Assembly: GCF_016859285.1 (NCBI RefSeq)
Contig: NC_053408.1
Span: 9,447,213 to 9,511,212 of the forward strand
Length of the DNA: 64,000 bases
Direction: 5' to 3'
Source: Xiphias gladius
Lineage: Eukaryota > Chordata > Actinopteri > Istiophoriformes > Xiphiidae
This document shows, piece after piece, positions 25,850 to 40,800 of this stretch. Position numbers and translations under genes: made by a program. The number at the start of each line of letters is the position of its first letter. Positions within the stretch are counted from its first letter, which is position 1. Below the pieces are notes generated by a model that saw only the letters and a program-made list of their open reading frames with translations, did no database searches and was not told where the DNA came from.

Positions 25850-28800
25850 TGTGTGAGAGAATCAATAACCCACTGTCAAAGTCAAATAAATGAGCGAGGC
25901 GAGTGAAGAATAAAATGTTTGGTAATGCACATAGTGCAGCGATTTACTGCAGAGTGATGTGTAGGAAATACAGAGGACAAGAGTTTAAGATGACAGTGTC
26001 ACTTGTGTCCTGGTACAAAACTAACTGCAACTAATAGATATGTTCATCACCAATGAATCTGTAAGATACTTTAAAAAAAAAAGATATAAATAACTTTGAT
26101 CTAAAATGTCATTAAATATTGAAAACGCCCATCACACATCCCAGAGCCCTCAGTTGACGTCTTCAAATTTGCAAGTAGAGCTGCAACTGATGATTATTTT
26201 CATTATCGATTCATCTGCTGATTTATTTTCACAATTGTTGTGTGGTCTATGAAAGGTCAGAAAATATTGGAAAAGCTGCCCATCAAAAATCCCTTAGCTC
26301 AGGGTGATGTCTTCAGATTGCGTGTTTTGTCCAACCAATAGTCCAAAACTCAAACGATGGTAAATTTATAGCAATATAAAACAGAGAGAACCACAAAATC
26401 CACACATGTAAGGAATGGGAAACAGACAGTGTAAGGCATTTGATGCTTGATCAATGAATTGAAAGAGTGTAAAAATTGTGGTCGGTTTTCTATGGTTTGA
26501 CTGATACAGTTATCGTATCCTAATTTTCCACACTGACTAAAACACGCTTATTGCACTAAAATGTATGGACACCAAAACTCAACCTGGTCAACCTCTTTAT
26601 TTATTTATTTTATTTTTTTGTTTTTTCCACAGCGATCAACAAGCTCTTCATTTAATTATTTTTTTTTTCTACTGTAACATAAAAATCATCGGATGAGCTC
26701 ACACTACACTGTGTACCACCACATTATTTTAGTGGTAAACAGAGAATTTGCCATATTGCACATTCACATTACTGTTACAATTTTAACTTTACACAAATTC
26801 CACCTTCATGCCTTTTTTATTTCAGGCTCATCTAATCTTCTGGTTGCCAATGATTTTGTGCCTTCACATGAAAACAAACACCGGTTTGTAAATGATACAG
26901 TGATAAGATGGCACATACTTAAACCTCCTAATTGTTTAGGATGCCTCCTCCTCCTGGAGTGCTTTTAGTGTGATATGAGGTTAATTTTGCCCTTTGCTTA
27001 CAAAAATACTCCCACTCAGTGATCAGTAAATCTAAATATGTTTTTCTCCCCCACAGCTAAATTCTAAAGCTACAGAAATGCTCTTGCACTTTTTATGATG
27101 CTAATAAATTTGTCATCAAATTCAGCGTAAGCCCATGAAGTCATTATTTATGTCCCAGAACTTCTCAGTACCACTTTGGGCACTAAATCCTTCATTCATC
27201 TTTAGTATATAAACATAATGTTCAGCAGCAGTAATGCATGCACGCTTGTTCATGGTCCTTGCTCAGCACTTCGACTGCATCTTTGCATTTCAAAAGCAAT
27301 ATTTGCATTGGTTGTTACTTTGTTCACTCTTGTGTCATACTCAGTGAGCTGTATGGTGAGTTGTTAATTATGCATTTATTCTGTCCTCATTATTTATAAG
27401 AGAACTGAAGCTGCAGAATGAGTCAATTTTTCTAATCTTTTCATTTTTGCGCTGCATTTCACAGTCATGCACTCACTCTGAGACTGAGCACTGATACTGA
27501 GTACTGACTGTTTCTACTGCTGAAGAGGTTTGTATATGAACATGCGCTGGGCTGATCTTATTAGTTTGGTGTAGTCTGCAGCTCCTTGTTGGTTGTCACA
27601 CGGGACACAAATGGGCAGAGCCACTTTTTGCTACTGGGCAGACTGGTTCCTCCACTTCTCAGCCAAAAGAAGGGCCTTTCGCCAGGGTAACAGCAGCTTG
27701 TTACAGACCATGTTTTTAAATAATATGCACTTTCAGCAGCCCGATCTTGTTACTCCCCGGTCACCCAGAATCCCAGAGGGTGAGAGAGCTAGATCACCTT
27801 TGGAATCAAAACAACGTTAGCGAGTGAGAGCTTCCTTATTTAACCCCAGCAAGTGCTCTAAAACCAGTTGTCAACAACAGAGATGCTAAATGTAGCCTAC
27901 TGAGATGATCAGAGCTGCAAGAATTTCACTGTGATGTGCATATGATGCATGCCAATACAGCACTTAAAACTCAAGGGTGTACTCAAGGGTTTACTTGCTT
28001 TTTTTTTTTTAACTTAACCATAGCTTCAGGCTTGACAGTAGAGACCTTTTGTTTGCACATTGTTGTCATCTTTTCTTGAAGAGCTATAACATGATGGCAG
28101 CATATCATAAGGGTGTGTATCGTGGCAGAGCCTTGCCACTACAAAATAAGACTCTAGGCAGTAGGAGAGTAAAATGCTTTCTCTCTGGGTTTTTTTTTAT
28201 AAGGGGGAAAGATGCTGAAAGTGTCCACCATTATTTCCAGTGGGCTTTAGCTATTAACATTGCTATCAATGGACAATTGATAAATGCAACAAACATTTTA
28301 TTGCTATTCAGTACAGTTTTTTTTTTTTTTTAAGCTGGTTCATATACATTATTGAGCTGAATTAGGCTTTAAATAGTGGAAGATTTCAAAGGGTATTTCT
28401 AAAAAGAAAACAAGACTAAGAGTCTACAGTCACAATAGCAGCTCTGTGATGTTGTAATGCTAATTGTAAAGAAATCCAACTTGTTATTTAGATAAACCAA
28501 AGTACTGGACAAATTAAAATTTTGATAGGATGATGGGACTAGTTGAATAGTCAGAGGATCACCAAAGTTCACAAAGATCGGTGTACTGCATGTCTGCAAC
28601 TTAGTGAGTGGTAATCCATTCACCAGTTGTCGAGACATTTCACTGTGAAACACAAATGTTACCAAGGCTGGTGGCTTTGGTTTCATCGTCTGGGGACCAT
28701 GAACAAAACAAATTTCATTCCATCCATCCAATATTTGTTGCGATATGTAAAGGTTCCCTGACGAGTTTTTTATTATTATTTATTCATTTTTTTTTTTTCC

Positions 28801-31800
28801 CCCCCCTCCTCCTCCTCACACTGTTCCAATGATCTACAGGTAGCGGTAACATGCGAGATATGCAGCAATCCACCAACAAAGGCAGGGAAGAAGGAGACTT
28901 CTAGCAAGTAAATATGGATGCAAACAATGGGGGATTTAAAAAATTCATATAAAAATCAGCCGTGCAAATGTTTTATACGGAAGGAAACGCACTCAACACT
29001 TTATGTTAGACCAAAAGGATACACACAGTGTGTTTTGGTGAGTAACACTGAATGTAAATATAACTTTTGTTATTTTAGAAAGCAATCTCCACCGGGCACT
29101 TCTAAGTCTAGACCAGAATGGTGGACTGACCAACTGAATGACTGACGTAGTCAAAGTCCAATTTTATTTATATAACCCTATATCACCAATCGCAAATTTT
29201 GCCTCAGGGGACAGAGCCGTCCCTCAAGCCATGTCACTGTTATGGCTAAGAATATTAATTTAAGATTAAGGCAGTTTAAAAACAAACAAAAAAACCCCCA
29301 AATCTGTAAATTAATGATTGCTAAATTTAATTTTGGAGAAAATGTAAGATCTCAGCTAACTGGTCAAATCCCCCTGAGGTGAGAGAATGTATTTCACTTA
29401 TTGTCGAGCTTTCAGATCTGACAGAGGGCATGTGCCCATTTTCACAGAACGGGCACAGTATGGGTTTCTCATTCATTATCAGTGGAGCAGAGTATCGGAC
29501 GTGATTTCAGATAGCAGTGCTCAGCGTCTGTGCTCGTATTTTCGACTCTAAAAGAAAATGGTGTTCCACTGCAGACTAAACTCTCCAACAGAAGAAAGTT
29601 TCCCCCCCCTCTTTCCATCTTGTTCTCATGAATATTTTAGGTAAATTAGAAAATGTCCAAAGGGCACCGAGTGGCTCTAACTGTAGCAAAGAAATCAACC
29701 TAAATGAGATACTTGAGTGGTGAGGGTCAGACCACAGCAAGGTCCAGGTCACATGACTTTCACGGAGCAGAAAAGTGAGTGAGCTATGACACAGTGAACC
29801 TTGCCCATTGAGACACTCTCTGCTCAAACAGAGTCATGGGAAACTTAAGCTAGAGCGAGAACAAAGAGAGCTTGATCCATGGGATGCCACGGTTCCTGAG
29901 GCACATCAGTCTTTTTTTTTTTTTTTTTCTTCTTTCAGTTCTTTGCTGGGAAAACGAGGGGTGAGCCATGTTAGCTGGGCTCCTTCCAGTCTTAATCAAA
30001 CTCACAGTCTCATTTAGCTAGTGGGAACTCAGCCAGCCAGGGATTGATTTAAAGTACTGGGACGTGAGTAAATAGAATCGTTTGTCATGCTCCTGCTCCG
30101 AGTAGAGCGCTAGACTTTACATCGGGGTGGAAGTTGCGGATTTAACCGAACTATAAGCTGCTCATCCCACAGCCAAGTTAGAGCTCAGTAAATGTGCACT
30201 CCTGGCTGTTTGATTAAGACTTGTGCAGTCTGTTCAACATCTCAGGCATCATTGAAACTCTTTTTTTTTTTTGGGAGAAATGTGTGGAGGCGCTCAGTAG
30301 ATTCACATCTGATGAAATTTGATTTAATTGTAAGTTAAGTATCCATGGGTTTTTGACTGTTAATTGGATGAAATGAACAAATTGAGTGCATCAAATTGGA
30401 ATGTGGGAAATAGTGATGGACACTTTTTAGATTAAATGATTATACACTATGTGTATGTTTTCAAAATTTAATTATAAACTATAGCCCAGTGGATACTGGA
30501 TTTTTTTGGCCATTCAGTCTGAATCCAGTAACAATACATCAGTAAATCCTAATTTTTTTAAATTAATTTTTTTACACAAACACTTAATACAATTAAACAA
30601 ACATATCTGATAAGGAGCCATTCATTTCTGTTTAATGGAAGAATTATGACACTGACATGTCCTGAGTGGAACATTTTTGTGGTTGAAAAATAAAGTTGTT
30701 CGTGGTCTCTGGTGTATTAACTACCTAATGTAGACCCTGTTCTAAATGACTTCAAGATCTATGGAATTTCTGATCTCCGGTTTCGTGTTACTTATTGGCT
30801 CCCGTACTGTATATGATGATATATCTGCAAGAAGTGGCACATTTCGGGCTGGTGGGTCTAGCTCTATCTCCAACTTGGGCAGCCACTAGTAGTATCAAAA
30901 ACAACACTGTGGCAGACAGAGCTTGTACTGAGGTTTCCTTTCTGTACAGTTAATTATGAATCACTGTAGGCTATAAAAGACTGGGCTTTCACAGGGGGGA
31001 CTGTGTGATGTTGTCAGAGGAGATAAAAGGAGAACCTCTGAGGCTGCAGCCTCTTTGGGGCCAGGCTAGTCAGTATTCAAGCTCCCTGCCCAACTGATAA
31101 TTAGCCACACTCTGCTGTCAGCCCACAGACCCGTCATCCCAAGTTGGGGAAAGTCCCACCTTATTATGCCTCCAGCTGGCCTTTTTTCAGTAAAGGCCCC
31201 TGAATGTAACCCAAGCTGCTGAGCCTTGATGTACCATACAATGCTGGAGATAATCATCTAACTATAATGCAGACATGGTTGAGTACGCTCAGAGCTGACT
31301 TTAATGTTTTTGTTCGCCCCGCAGGGTCCACTTACAGCGTCTTGTCCACCATGCCATCGGACTCGGAAAGTAGCAGCTCTCTCAGCAGCTTAGGTGAGTG
31401 TGGCGCTCATGGCGATCTTCATGCGTCAGGTGAAGAAATGTCGTAAGAAAACATTATCTTCCTGGAAAAAACAAATGAGTATGTTCTAAGGAACTAACCA
31501 GTTTTATGAATATTAGTCAATCTTTGGTTGCTGCCTCCTTAGACTCTGAGCACATGCAAGTGATTACACAGATGTGAGAAGGATTTAGAAACCCTCTACC
31601 CCCCCAATCTCTCTCGCTCTCGCTTTCTTGCGCGCGCACACACTCTTGTTCCACTATACCTGTGGGGACACTCCTTGACATATCGCATTCCCTAGCCCCT
31701 TACCCTAACCTCAACCCTTACTCTAATTCTAAAACCAATCTTTAACCCTCAAAAAGCAGTCTCTAACCACGTGGACCTCAATTTTTGCCCCCACGGTGAC

Positions 31801-34800
31801 ATGAGTCCCCATGGGTTACTGTGCATCCAGGTTAACATCCCCACAGGGATATAAAACCAATGCCACGCACAGACCTGTTTCATTTAGTCTTTCTCCTGAC
31901 GGGGGGGGGTTTGACTGGTCCATGCCACTGAAAGTGAAACTTTGATTTGCATCATTGGGGGGATTTCCTGTGTTATATATTCACAAGCACTGAGGTTAAT
32001 GAGTAAAATAGTGAGGTAGAATATTAAACACATTTTATCTTCACAATTACGAGCAACGATTAAAAATGATACAGTAAGATAATAATTAAGGTGTTTTCTT
32101 GTAACGTACTGAAAATGAATGTGTAGATTTTTGGTCCAGCAGCAACAGAGAGCTCTTACTTATGATTGGTTAATATTTAGACCATGTTAGTTCAGTCTGA
32201 GAGTGTTGAACCTTGCCAATACACTAGCCTTTTGTCTTGTTATGACAAAGTTTTAAGTTTTTAGTTAAAAAGTGGAAATAAAGAACATGGACTAGAGTTC
32301 TGTGAAAACACGTCAGTTATACACTTGAATGAAATAGGATGAGTGAGCATTTTAAAAAAAATCAACGTAACTGCAGCAATACCCCCATCATTTGAGCCTT
32401 GTGAATGGCACATGCCACCAGTGACATGCTGACTTTCACAGGTACGCCCGCTCAAGCCTCCTCCCCTCCACCTGCCCACATGGACAGCCACCAGGTGAAC
32501 GAGAAGATGGAGACGGTTCTCTTCCAGCTCAGACATGTGACCCGTGAGAGGGACGAACTGCGCAAACGTCTGGCTCTTTCTTCACCCGGAACCACCTTCG
32601 ATGACTGCAGGTACTGTTCTGATCTCATTTGCCTAACTGCCTGTTATCCAAAACAAACATTTACAGAAAGGTGCAGTGATCCCGTGTGTAGCTGCACTCA
32701 GTGAATAGAGGCATTTTGCCTTGTTCACCCTTTAAAAGCAACAAAAATACGAGTGAGGTAAGGTCGTACATGATGCAACATTGTTTTAAAATAAGCTCAA
32801 CTCTGTAAAACAAGGGGTAAGCATACAATTTTAATGGTGCCTGTCCTCCCTTGTGCTCTCATAATCACAAAGTTTAGATGAGGTTTATCTCGATCATACG
32901 TCTGTCGTCCTCCCATATGGCATCTTAAAACTCAATTTTGATGCACTTTTGTCTCCCTTTTTCACACTCTGTGAAACAGACCAAACTCAAAAGCAGGTCA
33001 TGACTATGAGCGTCTGAAGCTGCAGTGCATGAAGGCGATGGCAGACCTGCAATCCCTGCAGAACCAGCACAGCACCACCCTGAAGAGGTGCGAGGAGGCT
33101 GTGAAGAAAGCAGACTTCTACCAGTGAGTGGAAAGCCTACTAGAGTGCCTTTTGTAAATTTTTTAACAGCCGGCACATTTGTGCTATATGCATTTGCGCT
33201 CTGCCTGCAGGGTTTTAGCTGGTATTCAGTTCCTCCTCTGACATATTCACAGCAGATTGCATAGAACAGATTTTATTTTTGTGAGAGTAATAGGGATGAA
33301 GCCTTTATACCAGTCCAAAAGCTGATGAGTTAAGCCACGAAAAAATCCTTGCATCCCTTCATCAATTTAATTTCATCTTTGTGATTGTTTTTTTTTTTTT
33401 TTGGTGCAAAAAAAGACTGTTTTTGTTGTCTTCACAGCAGCATAAATCCAGAGTCGTCTTTTCAGACCGAAGGCTGTGACTAGGAACTGAATTACTTGTC
33501 TATAAGTAATGCCCTTCTTGAAGAGTTCATGCCAGAGCATGCTCTGTAATCATCATCTGAACCCTGTGTGCATGGCACGGCATCTGTGCCATGAGGATAA
33601 TGCTATGAACAGAGCATTTGTTGTACCGTGAAATAAGCTGTGCTGAGTTGACGTGAAGGGTATGCTGGTCCATTTGTGTGAATTAATGATGCCATACAGC
33701 CTCTAAAGTGTAGGAAACCAACATCTGGACCCACAGCAAACAGACAGATGAAGGATTATTGCCATGTTTAAGCCGCTCCTTCTGGGCTCTGTTTGCACAT
33801 CAGAGAATGTCTTTATTTATTACTGTCGTGTCTGCGTCTGCACTTATCCATTGACCCTTAACACCATCCTCTGTGAATGGGAAATCAGATTCATGCCTGA
33901 CCGACGAATTGTACTTAGATTAATAAATCACTTAACACACAGGCAAGCATTAGCACTCAGTAATCATGGAGGATTTTATTGGTTGTCTTTATTCATGTTT
34001 TTACAGTTACCAGTTAATCAGTATTACATAAGAGGCTGCTTTTACTGTCAATATCTGCATAAAAGTAAGTAGCATCTCTGACGTATCACAAAGACCAGAA
34101 AAGAACATCTTTGAGTGCGAAATAAAGAGACAATGCTTAAAATATTACCATGAAATTATTATATTATAATATGTTATTATTATTCCACAGTACTTAACTA
34201 TAGAATGAGAGATCTCTTAATCTCTTGTGGCTTGTTTGAATTTTTTGTTTGTTTGTTTGTTTGTTTTTTTTTTTAATTTAAGGTATGGAATAAAACAGTA
34301 AATTACCATATTAGATTAGAAGGAAAGAGAAATTCAGAACATATGGACCTTTTATCATCATGTGTGTTACTTTTGAGTAATGTTGAAATTATTAGAAATT
34401 ATAGTAATCAATAGCAATTTTAAAAAATTTGAAAATGTTTAAGTAGTTTACCAAGCACAAACTCAAAATATTCTCTGGTCCCAGTGTCTCTAATGTGAGG
34501 ATTTGCAGCTTTTTGCTCTTTTTCAATCATTGCAAATTGAGTATCTTTGGGTTTTAGATTGTTAATTGGACAAACACGCAATTTGAAAACATCAGCTTGG
34601 GTCCTTTTAGCTTGTGATGTCAATCTTTTTTATTGACATCCTGCAGAGTAAACAATTAATTTAAAAAAAACAAACTGTATTATTTGAAAATGAAATTAAT
34701 CACCAGTTGAGCATTTGTTGTCCTGTGGCACATCAGGCATAGTTATTTTTTGCTTTGCTAAAATTGCTATAATACTGATTTTAAGCATGGCTGGCAGCGG

Positions 34801-37800
34801 CCGCAGTCTGATGGTACTTGTGGTGGTATCTCCTCAGTACGCTGCACAGCCGTCTGGCGAGCGAGCACGCCCAACTGAAAGATGAGCTCGAGGCAGTGAG
34901 ACAGGACAACATCCAGCTGGTCAGGGAACACAACCACGTAAAGCAGGCGTGCGAGGAGCTTAGGAGACTGCATGATGACGACCAGAGAGAGGTGGCTGAT
35001 ATGAGGATGCTGCACCAGCAGGTATGTGTGCAACTAGCAGTCCTATCTGCATTCATGCTTATACACCAACAGATGAGAATACAGATACATTCACAGAGAT
35101 AAACGGGTGAATAATGTCTCCACATGCTGTAGTACTTGGACACTCATGTCCATCTTCGACTGCCCTTGAGATGCAATCATTCGTATCTTGACATTTGAGA
35201 CAGAAATCAATTTATTTCTCCCTCGGCGACCATTACTTCCAAGAAGAGGACGACACTCAGAGAAATGGGGTCAGACAATTGGTCCTCCCATGTCTCCGTC
35301 GATCAAAACATGCTTTCAAATTAGACAAATGACTTAAGCTGTGTCTTTTGCTGTTACGCCATCTGACATCTATTCAGCCTCACTGCAGTCAGAGGCTCAA
35401 AGGTTAAATGTTAGCAATACCTAACGTAACCATGAGGAATGTCTTACATGGTTCTTTGATGGCAAGGATACATGCCTCATTGTCTCCAGAGTTTAAGTAA
35501 TCATTAGGTAAACTACTGTTAAGCGTCAGTCAAATTAGGAATCAAATTAGCTCAGTGATGTCAGTCCAACGGCTGACTTTGTTGTCTAGTTGTTAGATGC
35601 CAGTGACACACCACATACTGTACTTTCTCTTGCGTGAAATGTGTCCCGGTTTGTCCTTTGGCTTTTTGGTGCTGTATCTGCTATAGTCATTTTCTGGAAA
35701 AAGAGAAAAAAAAACCTGGAAGGATATGTGTTTATTTGTAGGATTTTTAGGTTAAGAGATCGGCCTGCTTAACTGGTCCGGACTAAATGATGCACGGTGT
35801 CCTTTAAGTTCTGGGTCTGTGTTCATGCTGATTTATTACAAACAAAACTAGGGGTCTAAACATGAAGTCATATAGACTAACAGGCATCTTGTTGATCGGA
35901 CAGTTTTGGTGACATTCATCCTATATCATCAAGCACTACATGAAAGAAAATCAAAACAATGTTTATTCAGGTGACTGACAGCAAGTCGGGCTGTACTTAC
36001 TCCACTTTTACGGGTGTATTCATCTTTTCTGGTGGTCACAAAGAAATCACGAAGAAATTTAGGTAATTGTGAGCATTATTAGCCAAGATTGCAAGTTGAG
36101 CTCATATGTAATGACAGACAGATAGAAAAAAGACAAAAACCAGGCGTCTTGTACTGTATTATTATGGGATGATAGATATCCCATAGTGGTCGTTACAGTT
36201 TACTGACATTTTTTTAATGAGGAACTGCCAAAATTGATGCAGTGGGAAAGAAGCACAAGTACTTTCCACTTTCTAATGTTTCAGGCAAAGTCATGCACTC
36301 ATGTGCCGATGCGCATTTGTTACCAGGTTTGCCAAATTACCTTATATAATTATGTGGATTGTTTCCTGTTTTTTTTTTTTGATTATCTTTTGTTTTAAGA
36401 TTTCTTTGGTGGAATTTTTGCCTATTTAATTAACAACATAGAGGCAGACAGGAAACATAGAGAGAGAGAGAGAGAGAGAGAGAGGGATATGATACACAGT
36501 TCCCGACCAAAAATCGAACTGTGGACATTGTGGTTATATTAACCAGTACACCACCAGAATGCTCTATTGTCATACAATCTGTATGACAATAGATATGTGA
36601 TATGTTCTTACCACAAACAAACTGCAGCAGACTGAGGCCCACGTTTTTCAAGTAGTCTCGGTGCATTTTTTTGGTTCTCACCAGAGTTCAAGTGGCAGCT
36701 TTCACAGCAGCCTGAACTAACTGAATCACATGGGCAAACGCTTCAGAGTTTGTTGAACTACACCAAACAGGTTCGGTATGAAAGCACTATTAGTGTTGCT
36801 CCAGTTTAAGTGCAGTATGTCACACAAGTTTTTACAAACATTGTGAAACTTGACGACAAAGCTTTTCTCTTATGTTGTATCTTTTTAAATTTTTATCCAT
36901 AGCACTAAGAAAGATTTGCAGACAGTCCGAACTTTTCTGAAAGCAAAAGCGCTAGTGAAGCACAACTATTTTTGTATTGTTTGTCCATTAAAGTAAAGCT
37001 CTTTGCTATACAGAATCTGGCGCTAAGTCTTGCTCTGGCCTGCTACTTCAGCACGCAGTGGAGTGCCTAAGCTTTAACTGATTACTTAAGAGATGAAGTT
37101 ATGTTTCTGTGCCAAGACACTGTTAATGTAAAACTGGACTATTTATATTAGGCTAATCTGAATTGTAGATGTAAGTAGAGTTGAATAAGGCAATCCTGAA
37201 TCGCCAGATGTCATCTTTATATAATTATACTAAAACAGTCCATTACATTATTTGGAAGCATTCTTATACTGCTTATTATACACCAAATGAGGTGTGTCAT
37301 TGTGCCTTCCTAATATATTAAGATATCTCAATGATGTCATTTCCAGGTGATGAGAGAGGGGTCATCTGATGTCCTCAACAAGCTTTATGACACAGCCATG
37401 GACAAGTTGGAGGCCACGAAGAGTGACTACGAGGCTCTGAGGAAACGCTACAACGAGAAGACGGCCAGTCACAATGCAGACCTGAGTCGTCTGGACCAGG
37501 CAGAGGAGGAGAACCACCGTCTGCAGAAACAGCTGGACATGCTGCTGAAGCAGAGAGATGCTGCCATCCACTATCAGCAGCAGTATTCCTCGTCTATAAG
37601 AAGGTAGAGCTGGAAATATCGTGGCCACACACAACCAGCAGCACTAGAAGATGCACTCACACACTCAGCGGATGTAAAAAGTCTAAGGATTAACAGCAAA
37701 ATGGCAAACTTTGCTACAAAATCAGTATTGAATTTAATGCCATGGTCAAATCTGTGCAGTACTTAAAACATTCTTAATCCAAGGCAGATGAAGCTTTGCA

Positions 37801-40800
37801 GATGGGCAGATGCTTTCCCATTTTAACTTTTCCTTTATGACTCTTAAGACTTCGAGCTTGGTTTTGACTGTCTCAGGTTCTGACTAGTTATGTTTTGGTT
37901 TTGCACAACATAGAAAATATCAATTGTAAAAAGGGTAAACGTTTAGAAAGAGCAGTGAAATACACTACATTTCCTATCTGATACAGGTTTGACAGCACAC
38001 AGCAGGAACTGTCCAAGGCTGCAGCCCAGAACAAGGAGCTGCAGCGGGAGATGGAGCGGCTGCAGTCGGAGGCGACACGGCTCAAGACCCAGCAGCTCAA
38101 GGCAGTGAAGGACTGTGAGAAATACAGGGAGGAGCGAGACTCCGTGATCAGTGAGTACCGTCTGATCATGAGCGAACGGGACCAAGTGATCAAAGAAGTG
38201 GACAGGCTTCAGACTGGGCTGGAGATGGCAGAGGCCAAGCTGAAGAACACTTCCTCAGAGAGACGGGTGGCCAACGAGGAGCTGGAGGCTCTCAGACAGG
38301 TAGCAGCTGAAACAAGGGTTCTTTAGTCCCTTAATGCAAATTAAATTAGATTCAACATTTTACAGCGAGAACTGGGAGAACAGTTAGTCCTCATGAAATG
38401 AAATTCATGATCATTGCTTCAAATTTACAAAGCTACTCTTAATGTTGTATGCTATGCGTGGAAAATAACATCTGTAAACCTGTTAATGAAGAATGACTTC
38501 TTGCATAATATCTGTGTTACAAATGTGTCTACCGTAGTTAAGCTGGTTATCACTGCTGTCACTGTTTGTTTTGGCAACACCCAGAGCTTCTTAAGGCAGG
38601 TCAAAGAGTAATCATGTGTCGTCATTGGTTTTAAAAGGCTCCAATTCAGGACAAGTGGGGCAGCCAATAAAGAAAACCCAAAATGGCAATTTAAAAAAAA
38701 AAAAGGAGTTTTTAAGATAAAGGGTCTTTGTAATCCTTAGCTTTTCCCCTAACAGGAAGTTGTTTGTTAGCAGCAACTTTTGTTAATTAAGATAAGAGTT
38801 CACTGATCCCCGAGGGGGAAATTCCAGCATTGCACCTGCACAAGAAACAGGCCAAAGAAGCAGGTAGAGATAGGTGAAAGAAAATAAAAATGCTTTAGAC
38901 ATTGAAATTCTCATCAAAATTAAAAAAAAACAACACTTTTTTTGTATCGCCGTAGAATGTGAAATTCAGAAACTTATGAGAATTCACTTTTAATTGGTAT
39001 CCCCCACTGTTAATATGTTTTTGTGATATGGAGGAGTTGGCATCAGCGCTGGTGGACAGGGACCGGGCCATCTGTGAAAAGAACGAGCTGCTGGAGAAAT
39101 ACTGCCACGAGGTGAAGGACAAGGCCGAGGCCCGAAAAGAGCTGAGCCAGGCCTGCAAGGACATTGAGACGGTGCGTGAGGAGAGGGACGTGGCCCGCAA
39201 GGAGAGGACAGAGGCCATCATCCAGAGGGACCAGCTGCTGCGAGAGTATTACCAGGCCAGACAGGTAGCCAGACAGACGGGAGATTTATCATTACAAATG
39301 GAGGGATTGATTTATTCCACTGACAATAATCTCTTCATCCCATCTCATATAGTAGAAGTAAATTTTTTTTTTTTTTTTTTTTCCAGCAGCTGGCAGGTTT
39401 CCACACATTGATTTTGTAAAGAGATGTGTGTATCACCCATCACCCACACTGTGTTTTAGTGTGATTGTCGGATTAATGGCGGTGAAAGTCCTGAGATGCC
39501 TGCATTATAAAATTACCAGCAATAGAGTGAAAAGGTTTCTCTGACTTTAAAGTGCACAAGAAAACTGCACTGCATCAGAAATGGGTAATTAACTAAAACA
39601 ACAGTACAGTCAGATGTAATTCATTAATTTAGCTATGAGCTTAATTAATGCTCTCACTACACTGACAGTCTCCTCGCTGTACAGTTATTTAAATAGTGAG
39701 AGAGCATGTGCTACAGATACAAAAGCAGACTTTCTGTGAGATGTACATTCATTATACTATATCTAACCCACTTCAGACCACACCACCTAATCCAATCTAT
39801 GACTGTTGTGCTTCAGACTAACATTACAAGATGCCATGGGTAGAAGTTGCTTTTTATTTTGCAGCAATTTAATGTAAGTGTTTCTGGTTAAATATGATGA
39901 AAAATGTCATCTTGAAGTCAGTTGAGTTGAGGGTATCTTCTCTTTTGAAAAATTCCAGTTCCTCCTAAACTCATGTACCAATTGTACGTACACGTACTAA
40001 TTGCAGAAACAATCCTGGAAGTCAAGTTTAAGCAATACATCAATGGGGTTTAAGGCTTAAGGCACTGCTGCTTATAATACAATGAGACAAGAGTTCATCT
40101 CTGCAAGAGTTACCATGGATCTCTGCAAGAGTTACCATGGATGACAAGCACAAGGTTAAAAGAAGAATTATACTCAGGTGGTGAGTTTGCCGGATGACGT
40201 TGCGTTGAAGCAACAGTTGAGCCAGTTCAACTTCTTGTCAGACAGCTCTTTGTGTTTTTGCCGGATCTTGGGTATTAGGGCCCCTGTTGAACCAATGCTT
40301 TCGGAACCAACACAGCCTCAAGTGTCTCATAAAGGTGTTGGAGCAAAAATATTTGTTGTCAGGAGAACGTCTCGTAAATTCTAAATGATCAAATGAATCA
40401 AAGTTCTTCACACTATCAAGGACCATATTAGATTAAAAGACATCCTTTTTATAGTCAAACATTGATATTCCTCATTTTACATGTCCTTCAACTCCTCCAG
40501 AAACAAGACTCTGCCACTATGGACATGGAACGAGCCAACAAGGAGATCGAGATGCTGAGGAAGCAGTATGAAGCCATCTCTCAGGAGCTGAAGGAAGCCC
40601 TGCAGGAGGCTGAGGTAGCCAAGTGTCGACGGGACTGGGCCTTTCAGGAGAGGGACAAGATAGTGGCAGAGAGGGAGAGCATACGGTAAGGAACTGGTTC
40701 AAAAGCTGTCTGTGTTAGTTATTCTGAAGATATGTTACATTAACATTGCATGTGAGTGAAGTGAGGCTTCGACTAACATAGATTTGTTAAAATTTTGTGC

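Larger units (their letters stand above)
25340..31324 (+). other. dlg5: dlg5 intron 1 (6 kb)
   Basis: The intron contains a (GT)n microsatellite at 25811-25855, family A repeats at about 26170-26520 and 30325-30450, an inverted family F repeat at 28550-28745 and a short interspersed fragment at 29145-29225. I found no exon or RNA gene. Its first few hundred bases are CpG-rich, probably still part of the promoter island. Confidence 0.8.

Noticed and set aside
27050..27110. Acceptor-like CTCCCCCACAG in dlg5 intron 1
   Set aside because: The following frame stops after a few codons and no donor fits, so it is not an exon.
30095..30170. tRNA-like string (GAGTAGAGCGCTAGAC ... GCGGATTTAACCG)
   Set aside because: The B box is poor and no cloverleaf with acceptor stem can be drawn. 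At most it is a decayed tRNA-derived SINE head.
31690..31760. Interstitial telomeric repeat
   Set aside because: The CCCTAACC motifs are few and lie inside an inverted-repeat element found widely in fish.
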